Source: Hyphococcus sp.
Lineage (GTDB): Bacteria > Pseudomonadota > Alphaproteobacteria > Caulobacterales > Parvularculaceae
Assembly: GCA_028285645.1 (NCBI GenBank)
Contig: JANQOV010000089.1
Coordinates: 1-61,938, forward strand
Direction: 5' to 3'
Length of the DNA: 61,938 nucleotides
In this document: positions 18,702-27,225 of the stretch, in pieces
Numbering within the stretch: position 1 is the stretch's first letter
How the letters are laid out: every line of letters starts with the position of its first letter
Translations under genes and position numbers: made by a program
The notes under the pieces: model-generated
The model's input: only the letters and a program-made list of their open reading frames with translations
Database searches by the model: none
Told to the model about the DNA's origin: nothing

Positions 18702-21296
18702 ATGAGTTTGATTAAGTCGGGGGGCTGTGTGAAAAGCGCTCTTCTATTTGCTGCAGCAGTTTTTGCGGTCGCATGGGCGCCGCGGGTCGCCTTGGCGCAG
18801 ACGACCAGCATGGTGGCCTCGCAGGCGCCAGCGCCAATCATCCAGTCTATTGCCGTCCGCGGAAATCAGCGCATCGAGCCGGAGACTGTTGCGTCTTACT
18901 TACCGGTTCAGGCAGGCATGCCCGCTGAGCAGGAGTTGCTCGACCTTTCCCTGAAGACGCTTTTCAACACGGGGCTTTTTGCAGACGTCAAACTTGAAAT
19001 GACCCCGGAAAGCGTGCTGGTCATAGATGTTCGAGAAAACCCGATTGTTAACCGTGTTATATTCGAGGGCAACAAGAGGCTTAAAGACGACAAGATCACT
19101 GAAGAAATTCAGCTCGCGCCGCGCAATGTCTATACACGGTCGAAAGTCCAGTCTGACGTACAAAGAATTATTGAACTTTATCGCGCCAAGGGTCGCTTTG
19201 CGGCAACGGTGACGCCGAAAGTCAAGCCACTCGAGCAAAACCGGGTTGATGTCATCTATGAGATGGATGAAGGCCCAAGAACCGGCGTCGCCAAGGTGAA
19301 TTTCATCGGCAATGAAGTTTTCACCGACAACGAATTGCGCGGTGAAATTCTGACTAAGGAAAGCCGGTGGTGGCGTTTCTTTTCATCTAATGACAATTAC
19401 GACCCCGATCGGCTTGAATATGAGCGTGAACTGTTGCGCCAGTTCTATTCGCGCAACGGCTATGCTGATTTTACGGTCGTTTCTGCGGTCGCGGAACTGA
19501 CGCCAGATAGGAAGAAGTTCTTCATTACATTCACCGTCGATGAGGGCCCAAAATACACAGTCGGCGAAGTTGACGTAAAAACAACGCTTGCAAAACTCGA
19601 CGATGAAGTTTTGGAACGATTTGTTCCCATTCGTTCCGGCCAGACGTTTGACGGGGAAAAAGTCGAAAAAGCGGTGGAGTCGATCACTTTCGCGACCGGA
19701 GCCACTGGTTATGCTTTTGTTGACGTCAATCCCCGCCTTACGCGGCACCCGCAGAGCAAGACGATCGATTTAACCTTTCAGGTCAATGAAGGCCCGCGAG
19801 TCTATGTTGATCGAATCAATATCAAGGGAAATACGAGAACGCTCGATAAGGTCATACGTCGCGAGGTGCGGATTGCTGAGGGCGACGCGTTCAATCGCGT
19901 ACTCGTCGATCGTTCCAAGGCGCGCGTGAGGGCGCTGGGTTACTTCAGAGAAGTAGAAATCGAAGAAAAACCAGGGTCGGCGCCGGATCGTACAGAGCTT
20001 GATGTCACGGTTCAGGAGCAATCGACAGGCTCTTTCAGTGTTGGCGTTGGCGTTTCTTCAACAGAGAATTTTATCGTCGACTTGTCCATTGAAGAGCGCA
20101 ATCTGATGGGGCGCGGGCAGTTCTTGAGGTTCCGCGTCCAGGCGAGCTCGCGCACAAGGGCTGTCGATATTCGATTTACCCAGCCTTATTTCCTAGACCG
20201 TAACCTTGCCGCTGGCTTCTCGCTTTTCAATCAGCGTACAAACTTTATTGAATCTGGGTTTGTTCGAAATCGGATCGGCGGTGGCCTGAATGCAGGATTT
20301 CAGATTTCTGAATATGGTCGTGCAGGGATCAATTATTTGTTGACCTATGACGATGTGACGATTGATTCGCTGACCACGCAGCAACTTCTCGCAACAGATG
20401 ATCCGCTATCGATATTGACGCCTGGCGCAGTCCCCGAATCAATTTTGACCACCGATGCGAATGGCTTGCCGCTATTAAATGCGGGCGGAAACGAGATTCA
20501 AATCATTACCGCAAATCTCTGCGAGTTTTTGGTCAATGCTCTAACGCCGACGTGCGAGTCGCGCGGAAAGTTTCTGACATCGCTTGTAGGCGCCAACCTT
20601 TCATTTAATCGGCTCGATGACCCAATCAAGCCGAGCCGAGGCTGGAGGGCTGGATTAAGCGTCGGCGTTGCTGGGCTCGGCGGAGACGTAAATTACTATC
20701 AGGCTGAATTCACTGGTGCGTACTACAAGCCCTTATTTGGAGGCTTTGTCGGCGCGCTGAAAGGGCGAGCGGGTTATATTGATGGCTATGCAGGCGATGA
20801 CGTCCGGCTTTCTGACCGATTCTTTGAGGGCGCTTCGACGTTTCGAGGGTTTGAAGTCGCTGGCGTCGGGCCGAGATACCTGACTTTTGTCAACAGCGAT
20901 ACTGGCCGGCCTGATGGTCAATCAATAGGCGGTAAGGCTTATGCTATTGGATCTGCAGAGATCCTGTTGCCCCTGCCGCTTCCGGACGAATACGGCATAC
21001 GGGCCGCGCTATTTACGGATTTCGGGACCGTCGGGCTCGTGGACGACAGCACAAAAGCGCTAAACGACGACCCATCGTTTTTCCTGCCATTTGATCCTGA
21101 TGGCCCAGACGGACCGCTTCCTGTAGAGTTTTTGGAGCCGGTACAGGACGACCTGGCTTTAAGGGTGTCTGCCGGGGTTTCGGTCAGCTGGGACTCGCCT
21201 TTTGGACCGGTCCGATTTGATTTTGCTCACATTCTGCGTAAAGAAGACTATGATCAGACGGAAGGGTTTCGATTTAGCGCGGGGACGAATTTCTAA
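18702..21296 (+). CDS. bamA: Outer membrane protein assembly factor BamA
   Basis: An 864-residue Omp85 protein, the core insertase of the BAM complex. A signal peptide ends near ALAQ. Five POTRA domains follow (first at IQSIAVRGNQRIEPE; later ones start VIFEGNKRL, VNFIGNEVF, VDVKTTLAK and INIKGNTRTL), then the 16-strand barrel from about residue 440. The barrel ends in a C-terminal phenylalanine (SAGTNF), the usual beta-signal. A surface-loop insertion near residues 570-620 contains two cysteines (NLCEF, PTCESR) that could form a disulfide. The gene sits between rseP and ompH, the normal alphaproteobacterial position. Confidence 0.97.
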   Translation: MSLIKSGGCVKSALLFAAAVFAVAWAPRVALAQTTSMVASQAPAPIIQSIAVRGNQRIEPETVASYLPVQAGMPAEQELLDLSLKTLFNTGLFADVKLEMTPESVLVIDVRENPIVNRVIFEGNKRLKDDKITEEIQLAPRNVYTRSKVQSDVQRIIELYRAKGRFAATVTPKVKPLEQNRVDVIYEMDEGPRTGVAKVNFIGNEVFTDNELRGEILTKESRWWRFFSSNDNYDPDRLEYERELLRQFYSRNGYADFTVVSAVAELTPDRKKFFITFTVDEGPKYTVGEVDVKTTLAKLDDEVLERFVPIRSGQTFDGEKVEKAVESITFATGATGYAFVDVNPRLTRHPQSKTIDLTFQVNEGPRVYVDRINIKGNTRTLDKVIRREVRIAEGDAFNRVLVDRSKARVRALGYFREVEIEEKPGSAPDRTELDVTVQEQSTGSFSVGVGVSSTENFIVDLSIEERNLMGRGQFLRFRVQASSRTRAVDIRFTQPYFLDRNLAAGFSLFNQRTNFIESGFVRNRIGGGLNAGFQISEYGRAGINYLLTYDDVTIDSLTTQQLLATDDPLSILTPGAVPESILTTDANGLPLLNAGGNEIQIITANLCEFLVNALTPTCESRGKFLTSLVGANLSFNRLDDPIKPSRGWRAGLSVGVAGLGGDVNYYQAEFTGAYYKPLFGGFVGALKGRAGYIDGYAGDDVRLSDRFFEGASTFRGFEVAGVGPRYLTFVNSDTGRPDGQSIGGKAYAIGSAEILLPLPLPDEYGIRAALFTDFGTVGLVDDSTKALNDDPSFFLPFDPDGPDGPLPVEFLEPVQDDLALRVSAGVSVSWDSPFGPVRFDFAHILRKEDYDQTEGFRFSAGTNF

Positions 21297-21347
21297 CTTA
21301 GGCCGTGGGGACGGTTTAGCAACGAACTTGAAAGTATGAGGTGTATC

Positions 21348-21956
21348 ATGAACAAACACTTATCCGCGGTCTTCGGCGCGATAGCGCTTGCTGTTTCCGG
21401 CGTGGCCGGATCAGCGGCGCTCAGCCCAGTCGCAGCGCAAAGCCAGCCCGTCATTTTGATTATCAGCCAAGCTCAGGTGCTTGGCCAATCGAAAGCCGGG
21501 AAGTCCATGGCCCCGCAAATGCAAAAGTTGGAAGAGGAAGCGAACAAAGAGCTTAATGACAAAGCGGAGAAAATTGTCAAAGAAAGCGAAGACCTCAAAA
21601 AACAAAAAGATCTGATGGCGGAAGATGTATGGCTGGACAAAGCTAAGAAACTTGCGGTCGATCAGAATAATTTGCCGGTTCTGAGAGAGGTTCGCGTTCG
21701 TGAGTTGCAGATTTCCCAGCAACAGGCGATTGGCAAAATCTCTGAGGCGATGACGCCGATCCTCGAAAAAATCGTAAAGGACCGCGGCGCTACGTTGCTG
21801 CTGGATCGGTCGGCTGTGATGTACGCATCGGTCGATAACGATATCACCCAGGAAGTGATTGCTGAACTCGATAAGAAACTCACAAGCGTCAAAGTCGAAA
21901 AAGTAGATCTCGCAAAACTGCAGCAGCAAGCAGCAGCGGCGCAAAAGAAAAACTAG
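21348..21956 (+). CDS. OmpH/Skp family periplasmic chaperone
   Basis: A 202-residue OmpH/Skp-like chaperone that would hold unfolded outer-membrane proteins on the way to BamA. A signal peptide ends near VAAQ. The mature protein begins with the family's short strand (VILIISQAQVLGQSKAGKS) and continues as long charged helices (LEEEANKELNDKAEKI), then a closing TLLLDRSAVMYAS segment. An ATG at 21336 is also in frame, but GAGG at 21339-21342 places the better start at 21348. Length is slightly above the E. coli Skp (161 residues), with a Gln/Ala/Lys-rich tail. Confidence 0.9.
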   Translation: MNKHLSAVFGAIALAVSGVAGSAALSPVAAQSQPVILIISQAQVLGQSKAGKSMAPQMQKLEEEANKELNDKAEKIVKESEDLKKQKDLMAEDVWLDKAKKLAVDQNNLPVLREVRVRELQISQQQAIGKISEAMTPILEKIVKDRGATLLLDRSAVMYASVDNDITQEVIAELDKKLTSVKVEKVDLAKLQQQAAAAQKKN

Positions 21957-21988
21957 TTGACGATAAGGATTTTGTGAACAGCGTTACC

Positions 21989-22015
21989 GGCCGGCGTGCA
22001 ATCGCCGGCCGTTTG
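21989..22015 (+). terminator. GC-rich hairpin between ompH and lpxD
   Basis: A perfect 8-bp inverted repeat (GGCCGGCG at 21989-21996 and CGCCGGCC at 22003-22010) with a 6-nt loop is followed by GTTTG. The T-tract is weak, so this may be a partial terminator or attenuator that sets relative expression of bamA-ompH and the downstream lpx genes. Confidence 0.5.
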
Positions 22016-22060
22016 CTATTGAATAAGGCCAACGGTTTGTGGAGATGATCGGTGTAGCCT

Positions 22061-23071
22061 ATGCCTGATCCGCGGTTCTTTCAAACGAATGCGCCAGTGT
22101 CGCTGGAGGATATCGCCAATTCTTGCAGCGGGACACTCGGAGGAGGGCCGTCTACCGGGTCGGTGGTCCGTGTGGCGTCGGCGAAGGAAGAGCAGTTAGA
22201 AGGCGCTGCAGTTTATTGCACCCAGTCGGACGCCTTGGAGGCGCTTCAAAGCAAACATCCGGCGCTGTGCATCTTATCGCTCGATTTGCTTGAGAGGCGC
22301 GCTGTCGATTTTCCAGTGTTGGCTGTTGCTTCAGCGCGTTTGGCGTTCGCTCTTTTGGCGGCGCGGCTCCACCATTCGATCGGTGAAGCTGTCTCCATAC
22401 CCGAGGCGGCAAAGGGCGGCGGCGTCCGCTCTTCTCATATTGATCCCACCGCTGTGATGGGCGCCGGCGCGGAGATAGCGAGCGATGTGCGTATCGGACC
22501 GCAGGCGGTGATCGGTCCGAATGTGGTCATTGGCGATGGGTCCGACATCGGGGCGGGCGTAACCATCACCCATGCAATCATCGGCAAAGGCGTCTCAGTG
22601 CTTCCTGGCGCCCGGATCGGACAAGCCGGTTTCGGCTTTGTTGAAGGTCCCGGCGGATTAGTGCGCATACCTCAGCTTGGCCGGGTGATAATTGGCGATG
22701 ACGTTGAAATCGGCGCCAATACTGCGATTGATCGCGGCGCACTCGACGATACGGTGATCGGCGAGGGGACAAAGATCGACAATCTCGTCCAAATCGGTCA
22801 CAACGTCACGATCGGGCGCAATTGTGTGCTGGCGGCGCAAACCGGTGTTTCTGGAAGTTGTATGATTGGCGATGGCGTCATGATGGGCGGGCAAGTCGGT
22901 CTGGCTGACCATATAACGATTGGCGATGGCGCGCAGATCGCAGCCGGATCGGGACTAATGCGCGACGTGCCGGCCGGAGAGAAATGGGGCGGTTTGCCAG
23001 CACGCCCTGTCAAGGAGTGGTTGAGGCAGACGGCAGTGCTCGCCAAAATCGCGAAAAATAAAAACGGATAA
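22061..23071 (+). CDS. lpxD: UDP-3-O-acylglucosamine N-acyltransferase LpxD
   Basis: A 336-residue acyltransferase adding the second hydroxy-acyl chain in lipid A synthesis. An N-terminal uridine-binding domain (residues 1-100) is followed by a left-handed beta-helix of hexapeptide repeats, seen as recurring I-G-x-x-x-x units such as [15 protein letters not shown]. The catalytic His lies in [13 protein letters not shown] short C-terminal helix ends the protein. It starts a compact lpxD-fabZ-lpxA-lpxI-lpxB cluster with gaps of 4-14 nt. Confidence 0.97.
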   Translation: MPDPRFFQTNAPVSLEDIANSCSGTLGGGPSTGSVVRVASAKEEQLEGAAVYCTQSDALEALQSKHPALCILSLDLLERRAVDFPVLAVASARLAFALLAARLHHSIGEAVSIPEAAKGGGVRSSHIDPTAVMGAGAEIASDVRIGPQAVIGPNVVIGDGSDIGAGVTITHAIIGKGVSVLPGARIGQAGFGFVEGPGGLVRIPQLGRVIIGDDVEIGANTAIDRGALDDTVIGEGTKIDNLVQIGHNVTIGRNCVLAAQTGVSGSCMIGDGVMMGGQVGLADHITIGDGAQIAAGSGLMRDVPAGEKWGGLPARPVKEWLRQTAVLAKIAKNKNG

Positions 23072-23075
23072 AGCC

Positions 23076-23540
23076 ATGACGATGCTCGAACCTGGTAAGA
23101 CAACGCTTGAAGTTGATGAGTTGATGCAGCTTTTGCCGCATCGATACCCAATGTTAATGATCGATCGTCTTGTGGAGATTAAACCTGGAGACAGCGCGAT
23201 CGGGATTAAGAGCGTTTCGTATGGCGAACCTTTTTTTCAAGGCCATTTTCCGCAAAAGCCTGTCATGCCCGGCGTTATGATTGTCGAAGCGATGGCGCAA
23301 GTTGCGGCGGCATTTACGGGGTATACAGAGGGACTAGATACAGAGGGGAAAATTGTTCTGTTCATGGGTGTTGATAAAGCTCGTTTTCGAAAACCTGTGG
23401 TGCCGGGTGACCAATTGAGAATCAAGGTTGGAACGCTTCATCGGCGTCCGCCCGTTTGGAAATTTGTTGGCGATGCAAGCGTTGACGGCAAACGCGTCGC
23501 TGAAGCGCAATTTTCAGCAATGCTTGCGCAGTCGATTTGA
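23076..23540 (+). CDS. fabZ: 3-hydroxyacyl-ACP dehydratase FabZ
   Basis: A 154-residue hot-dog fold enzyme that dehydrates 3-hydroxyacyl-ACP in fatty acid synthesis, competing with LpxA/LpxD for the same acyl-ACP pool. The catalytic His and Glu are in GHFPQKPVMPGVMIVEAMAQ. The signature LLPHRYPMLMIDRL is present. Only 4 nt separate it from lpxD, the common lpxD-fabZ-lpxA order that couples lipid A and fatty-acid supply. A second ATG two codons in is an alternative start. Confidence 0.97.
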   Translation: MTMLEPGKTTLEVDELMQLLPHRYPMLMIDRLVEIKPGDSAIGIKSVSYGEPFFQGHFPQKPVMPGVMIVEAMAQVAAAFTGYTEGLDTEGKIVLFMGVDKARFRKPVVPGDQLRIKVGTLHRRPPVWKFVGDASVDGKRVAEAQFSAMLAQSI

Positions 23541-23554
23541 GCGAGCGCGTTTAA

Positions 23555-24340
23555 ATGTCGGTTCATCCTACTTCTGTTGTCGAAGACGGCGCCACGATTG
23601 GGCGAAATGTCGAAATCGGACCGTTCTGTTGCATTGGCAAAGACGTGGTCGTGGGTGACAATGTCAGGCTGATTAGTCATGTCACAGTTTCCGCAAGGAC
23701 AACCATCGGCGCCGGAACGATCATTTATCCGTTTGCGGCACTCGGCGGAACGCCGCAACATGTCGGCTATAAAGGCGAGGATACGAAGCTAGAGATTGGC
23801 GAAAGCTCAATCATCCGCGAACATGTGACGATGAATATTGGCACGGAGGCGGGCGGCGGCGTTACGCGTTTGGGCAAAAACGGTTTTTACATGATTGGCG
23901 CTCATATCGCCCATGATTGTCAAATTGGCGACAACGCAACGTTCGCAAACAATGCAACGTTGGCCGGCCATGTCAGTCTAGGTCGAGACGTCTTTTTGGG
24001 CGGCCTATGCGCCATCCACCAATATAGTCGCATTGGTGATTTTGCATTTGTTGGCGGCTGCGCCGCCGTTGCGGGCGACGTCATTCCATATGCTTCAGCC
24101 GCAGGCAATCACGCGAAGCTCGTTGGTCTTAATGTTATTGGTATGAAGCGGCGTGGACTTCCGCGGGCCACGATCCACGCTTTGCGGGCAGCTTATCGCG
24201 CGATATTTTTCGGTGATGATACGTTAAAACAGCGGGTCGAAGCCGTCGCCAATGACTACAGTGAATATCCGGAAGTCATGCAGATTGTGTCATTCATCCA
24301 GGAGAATGCGTCTCGCTCGCTTATGAGCCCTACGCGATAA
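23555..24340 (+). CDS. lpxA: UDP-N-acetylglucosamine O-acyltransferase LpxA
   Basis: A 261-residue first enzyme of lipid A synthesis. Hexapeptide beta-helix repeats run from IGRNVEIGPFCCIGK onward. The catalytic His lies in the NGFYMIGAHIAHDCQIGD stretch and the product-binding C-terminal helical domain starts near GLNVIGMKRRGL. Length matches the family. The ruler-type acyl-length residues cannot be assigned by eye. Confidence 0.97.
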   Translation: MSVHPTSVVEDGATIGRNVEIGPFCCIGKDVVVGDNVRLISHVTVSARTTIGAGTIIYPFAALGGTPQHVGYKGEDTKLEIGESSIIREHVTMNIGTEAGGGVTRLGKNGFYMIGAHIAHDCQIGDNATFANNATLAGHVSLGRDVFLGGLCAIHQYSRIGDFAFVGGCAAVAGDVIPYASAAGNHAKLVGLNVIGMKRRGLPRATIHALRAAYRAIFFGDDTLKQRVEAVANDYSEYPEVMQIVSFIQENASRSLMSPTR

Positions 24341-24346
24341 CGAAAA

Positions 24347-25192
24347 ATGTCGAGCTGGTCGAAACTTGGCATTATCGCGGGGGGCGGAGCGCTCCCGGCG
24401 CGGATCGTCGCGTCATGTAGGCTGCAGAACACGCCCTACCGGCTTATCCGTATTGTCGGCGCTGCGGATAAATCTCTTTTAGAGTTGCCTGGAGATGATT
24501 GTGGAATTGGCGAAACAGGAAAAATGCTCCGGATACTGAAAGAAGAGGCGTGCGATGCGGTTGTCTTTGCCGGCGTTGTCAAGCGCCCTGATTTTACAAA
24601 CTTAAAAGTCGATTGGCGTGGCGCCGCATTATTGCCGAAAGCCGTCGCTGCAGCGGTGCGGGGCGATGGTGCATTGTTGCGGCTGATGGTCGAAACTGCA
24701 GAATCTGAGGGGCTTAAAGTCGTCGGCGCCGAAGAGACGGTGGGCGGCCTGGCGGCGCCGAAGGGCGCGCTTGGGGCGATAACGCCCACAGCGGCGAGTT
24801 TTGACGATATCAAAAAGGCGACGGCTGTCATTCGCGCGCTCGGTCCTTTCGATGTAGGCCAGGCGGCGGTCGTCGCCAATGGGCTAGTGCTGGCTGTCGA
24901 AGCGGCGGAAGGCACTGATGCGATGTTAGCGCGTTGTGCTGGCTTGCCTGAGCAGTTGAAAGGAACCGGCGGCGTCTTGGTCAAATGTCCAAAGCCAGCG
25001 CAGGAAAGGCGGATAGATCTTCCGACAATCGGGCCCGATACGATCAATCGCGCGGATGCGGCCCAGCTTTCCGGTATTGCTATTGAAGCCGGTTCCGCAC
25101 TGGTTATTGACCGCAAAGCCACCGCAAAACTCGCTGATGAGCTTGGGTTGTTTGTTTACGGGTTTAGTGACGATGAGCTGCTTGACAGGTGA
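24347..25192 (+). CDS. lpxI: UDP-2,3-diacylglucosamine diphosphatase LpxI
   Basis: A 281-residue LpxI (formerly DUF1009), which hydrolyses UDP-2,3-diacylglucosamine to lipid X. It replaces LpxH in alphaproteobacteria, and its presence supports that assignment for the genome. The N-terminal GIIAGGGALPARIV and the central VVFAGVVKRPDFTNLKVDW are characteristic; a C-terminal domain ends with LVIDRKATAKLADELGLFVYG. Its stop overlaps the lpxB start by 4 bp (GTGA). Confidence 0.95.
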   Translation: MSSWSKLGIIAGGGALPARIVASCRLQNTPYRLIRIVGAADKSLLELPGDDCGIGETGKMLRILKEEACDAVVFAGVVKRPDFTNLKVDWRGAALLPKAVAAAVRGDGALLRLMVETAESEGLKVVGAEETVGGLAAPKGALGAITPTAASFDDIKKATAVIRALGPFDVGQAAVVANGLVLAVEAAEGTDAMLARCAGLPEQLKGTGGVLVKCPKPAQERRIDLPTIGPDTINRADAAQLSGIAIEAGSALVIDRKATAKLADELGLFVYGFSDDELLDR

Positions 25193-26367
25193 GCGAGCCA
25201 ACAAACAAACCGCAATCGACAAAAATACTGCTAAGCGCTGTTGAGCCCTCGGGCGATGCGTTAGGCGCAGAACTGATGACGGCTCTGCGCGCTCAATCGC
25301 CGATAGGATTGTCGTTTGTCGGATGCGGCGGGCCGTTGATGGCTGCAAAAGGGATGACAAGCGCATTCCCGATCGACCGGTTTTCTGTGATGGGGCCTGT
25401 CGATGCGCTGCGCGCCTTACCGGAGGCGCTGCGGCGTGCGAATGAGTTGGCGCAGATTGCTGACAGAGAAGCGATCGACGCGGCCGTTTTGATTGATGGC
25501 TGGGCCTTCTCGAGGCTCGTTGCCAAAAGAATTCGCAAGCAAACACCAGACGTTAAACTATTCAAATATGTTGCGCCGCAGGTCTGGGCGTCTCGTCCGC
25601 ATCGCGCACAATCCGTTGAGGAGCTATTCGATGGCGTACTGACATTGTTTGAGTTCGAAGTGGCGTGGTTTAAACGGCTCGGCGCCAAAGCTGCTTTTGT
25701 CGGCCACCCCATATTTCAAAAAGCGCAGGCACATGAAGTAAGCGGTGAAAAGTTCCGAGCCGAGCGCGGCCTTGGGGGCGCCCCCTTGCTTGCTGTGCTG
25801 CTCGGCAGTCGGCGCGGGGAGGTTCGTCGCCTAGCGCCGCCATTTCTGGAAACGGTAAAGTTATTGATGGAGCGGCATGAGGGCTTGCGGATAGTTGCGC
25901 CGCTTGCGCCAGCAGTTGAAGAAGAGGTGCGCGCTGTTCTAGCTGACTGGCCGGGCGATCCAGTATTTGCGTCATTTGAAAATCGCTTCGACGCATTTGC
26001 CGCCGCGGACGCCGCACTGGCAGCATCCGGGACGGTCACGACAGAATTGGCTATTCAAGGCACGCCAATGGCGGTCGCCTATAAGATTCATCCTTTGAGC
26101 GCCATGTGGGTGCGTCGCGTCGCAACAACCGAATATGTGTCGCTGATCAATATCGCAGCGGATCAGCCGATTTTGCCAGAATTTCTGCAGGAAGATTGCG
26201 ATCCAGCGGCGATTGCAGAAGCTCTGTCTCGCCTGCTGAGCAGCGAAGCGGCGCGGCTGCAACAGACGGACGCCTTTCCGGCGGCGCTTCGTCGGCTCGG
26301 CGTTGGCGGGCCCCCGGCCGCCCAGCGCGCAGCAGAAACGATCCTGCGTTGGCTCAAATCACCATAA
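25189..26367 (+). CDS. lpxB: Lipid-A-disaccharide synthase
   Basis: A 392-residue GT-B inverting glycosyltransferase joining lipid X and UDP-diacylglucosamine. The N-terminus AVEPSGDALGAELM, the GCGGPLMAAKGM turn, APQVWASRPHRAQSVE, LLGSRRGEVRRLAPPF and the C-terminal ASGTVTTELAIQGTPMAVAYK are all typical. GTG start, overlapping lpxI. It ends the conserved core cluster, 68 bp before tRNA-Trp. Confidence 0.97.
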   Translation: MSEPTNKPQSTKILLSAVEPSGDALGAELMTALRAQSPIGLSFVGCGGPLMAAKGMTSAFPIDRFSVMGPVDALRALPEALRRANELAQIADREAIDAAVLIDGWAFSRLVAKRIRKQTPDVKLFKYVAPQVWASRPHRAQSVEELFDGVLTLFEFEVAWFKRLGAKAAFVGHPIFQKAQAHEVSGEKFRAERGLGGAPLLAVLLGSRRGEVRRLAPPFLETVKLLMERHEGLRIVAPLAPAVEEEVRAVLADWPGDPVFASFENRFDAFAAADAALAASGTVTTELAIQGTPMAVAYKIHPLSAMWVRRVATTEYVSLINIAADQPILPEFLQEDCDPAAIAEALSRLLSSEAARLQQTDAFPAALRRLGVGGPPAAQRAAETILRWLKSP

Positions 26368-26435
26368 CGTGGACGTCGCTTAGATTTTGCCTATTGAAAG
26401 CGCACGCCGTCCAGCTTAAGCCATTAGGCGGCCTT

Positions 26436-26511
26436 AGGGGTGTAGCTCAGTTGGTAGAGCATCGGTCTCCAAAACCGAGGGTCGGGGGTTCGAGTCCCTC
26501 CGCCCCTGCCA
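26436..26511 (+). tRNA. tRNA-Trp (CCA anticodon)
   Basis: A 76-nt tRNA with a 7-bp acceptor stem (AGGGGTG with CGCCCCT, one T-G pair), standard D arm, and anticodon stem TCGGT/ACCGA with loop CTCCAAA, giving anticodon CCA. The T arm is GGGGG-TTCGAGT-CCCTC and the CCA end is encoded at 26509-26511. In many alphaproteobacteria tRNA-Trp is followed by secE-nusG; here an S46 peptidase remnant starts directly at its 3' end. Confidence 0.97.
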
Positions 26512-26827
26512 TTTTCAATATGACGCCGTGGATTGCGACCCGGACCTTGGATTCGCCGAAAGGCCGGGTATCGGTTCGGTTCCGGTGAACTTTCTTTCTG
26601 ATCTCGAAAGCACAGGAGGAAATTCGGGTTCGGCGACGTTAAACAGCCGAGGGCATCTGGTCGGTCTATTGTTTGACGGCACGATTGAGAGCGTGAACTC
26701 GGATTGGGATTTCGGTCCGCGTACGACGAGAACTATCCATGTCGACACTCGTTATATGCTGTGGGTTATGGAGAAAGTAGACAAAGCGAATGCGCTCATC
26801 GATGAAATGGACATTATTCGTAATTGA
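26512..26827 (+). pseudogene. C-terminal remnant of S46 family peptidase (DPP7/DPP11-like)
   Basis: The frame is open from the tRNA-Trp CCA end to the TGA at 26825. It encodes roughly the last 100 residues of an S46 serine peptidase, including the catalytic-serine motif (STGGNSGSATLN), the following LVGLLFDGTIES and the conserved terminus VDTRYMLWVMEKVDKA. Intact S46 peptidases are about 700 residues with a signal peptide, so more than 80 percent is missing. There is no proper start or ribosome binding site. The break lies flush with the tRNA 3' end, the classical place for integration or recombination. It is a non-functional relic. Confidence 0.8.
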
Positions 26828-27225
26828 TAGGGTATGGTTTCGAATGGCGAATGTCCGCTGCGGCATTGCTCGATAGAAGCAGTGAAACGCCGGTTTGATT
26901 ATCCGAGCATTAAGTTGTGAACTAAGCGGTGCAAATTTTTAATCAATTTCAAGTGCTAAGATAGCTGCAACGAAATACTCAAATCTAATGTCTAGTTTGA
27001 GGTCTTCCAGAAGTCCGAGCAGCGCGCAGAACCGGACATACTGAAATCATTCTATATTGACGCATTCACCCAAAACCGGATGCAAAAATTTTGCGCAGCG
27101 ACTGATCACTTGCAACCCGAAGCGGTCGTTGCCAGCGGGTCAATCGGCCTTCACGCCAATTCCTAAACTTGCGCGGAACCATTGACGACGCTTCGGCGGG
27201 AAGCATCGGGGCTTGTTATCGCGCA
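26828..27225. other. Gene-free stretch between S46 remnant and island operon
   Basis: About 400 nt, visibly more AT-rich than the core genes. A 56-codon frame with no start codon (26996-27166, +, containing EVFQKSEQRAEPDILKSF) may be the tail of another decayed gene, but I do not recognise it. A short hairpin (GACGCTTC/GAAGCATC, 27187-27207) near the end of the minus-strand operon lacks a T-tract. Nothing else was seen. Confidence 0.35.

Noticed and set aside
24436-25122. 228-codon minus-strand frame inside lpxI
   Set aside because: It mirrors the lpxI codons, is Ser/Ala/Pro-rich, and has no start signal.
27187-27207. Hairpin after the crotonase-like gene considered as a terminator
   Set aside because: The stem has a mismatch and there is no T-tract on either strand.
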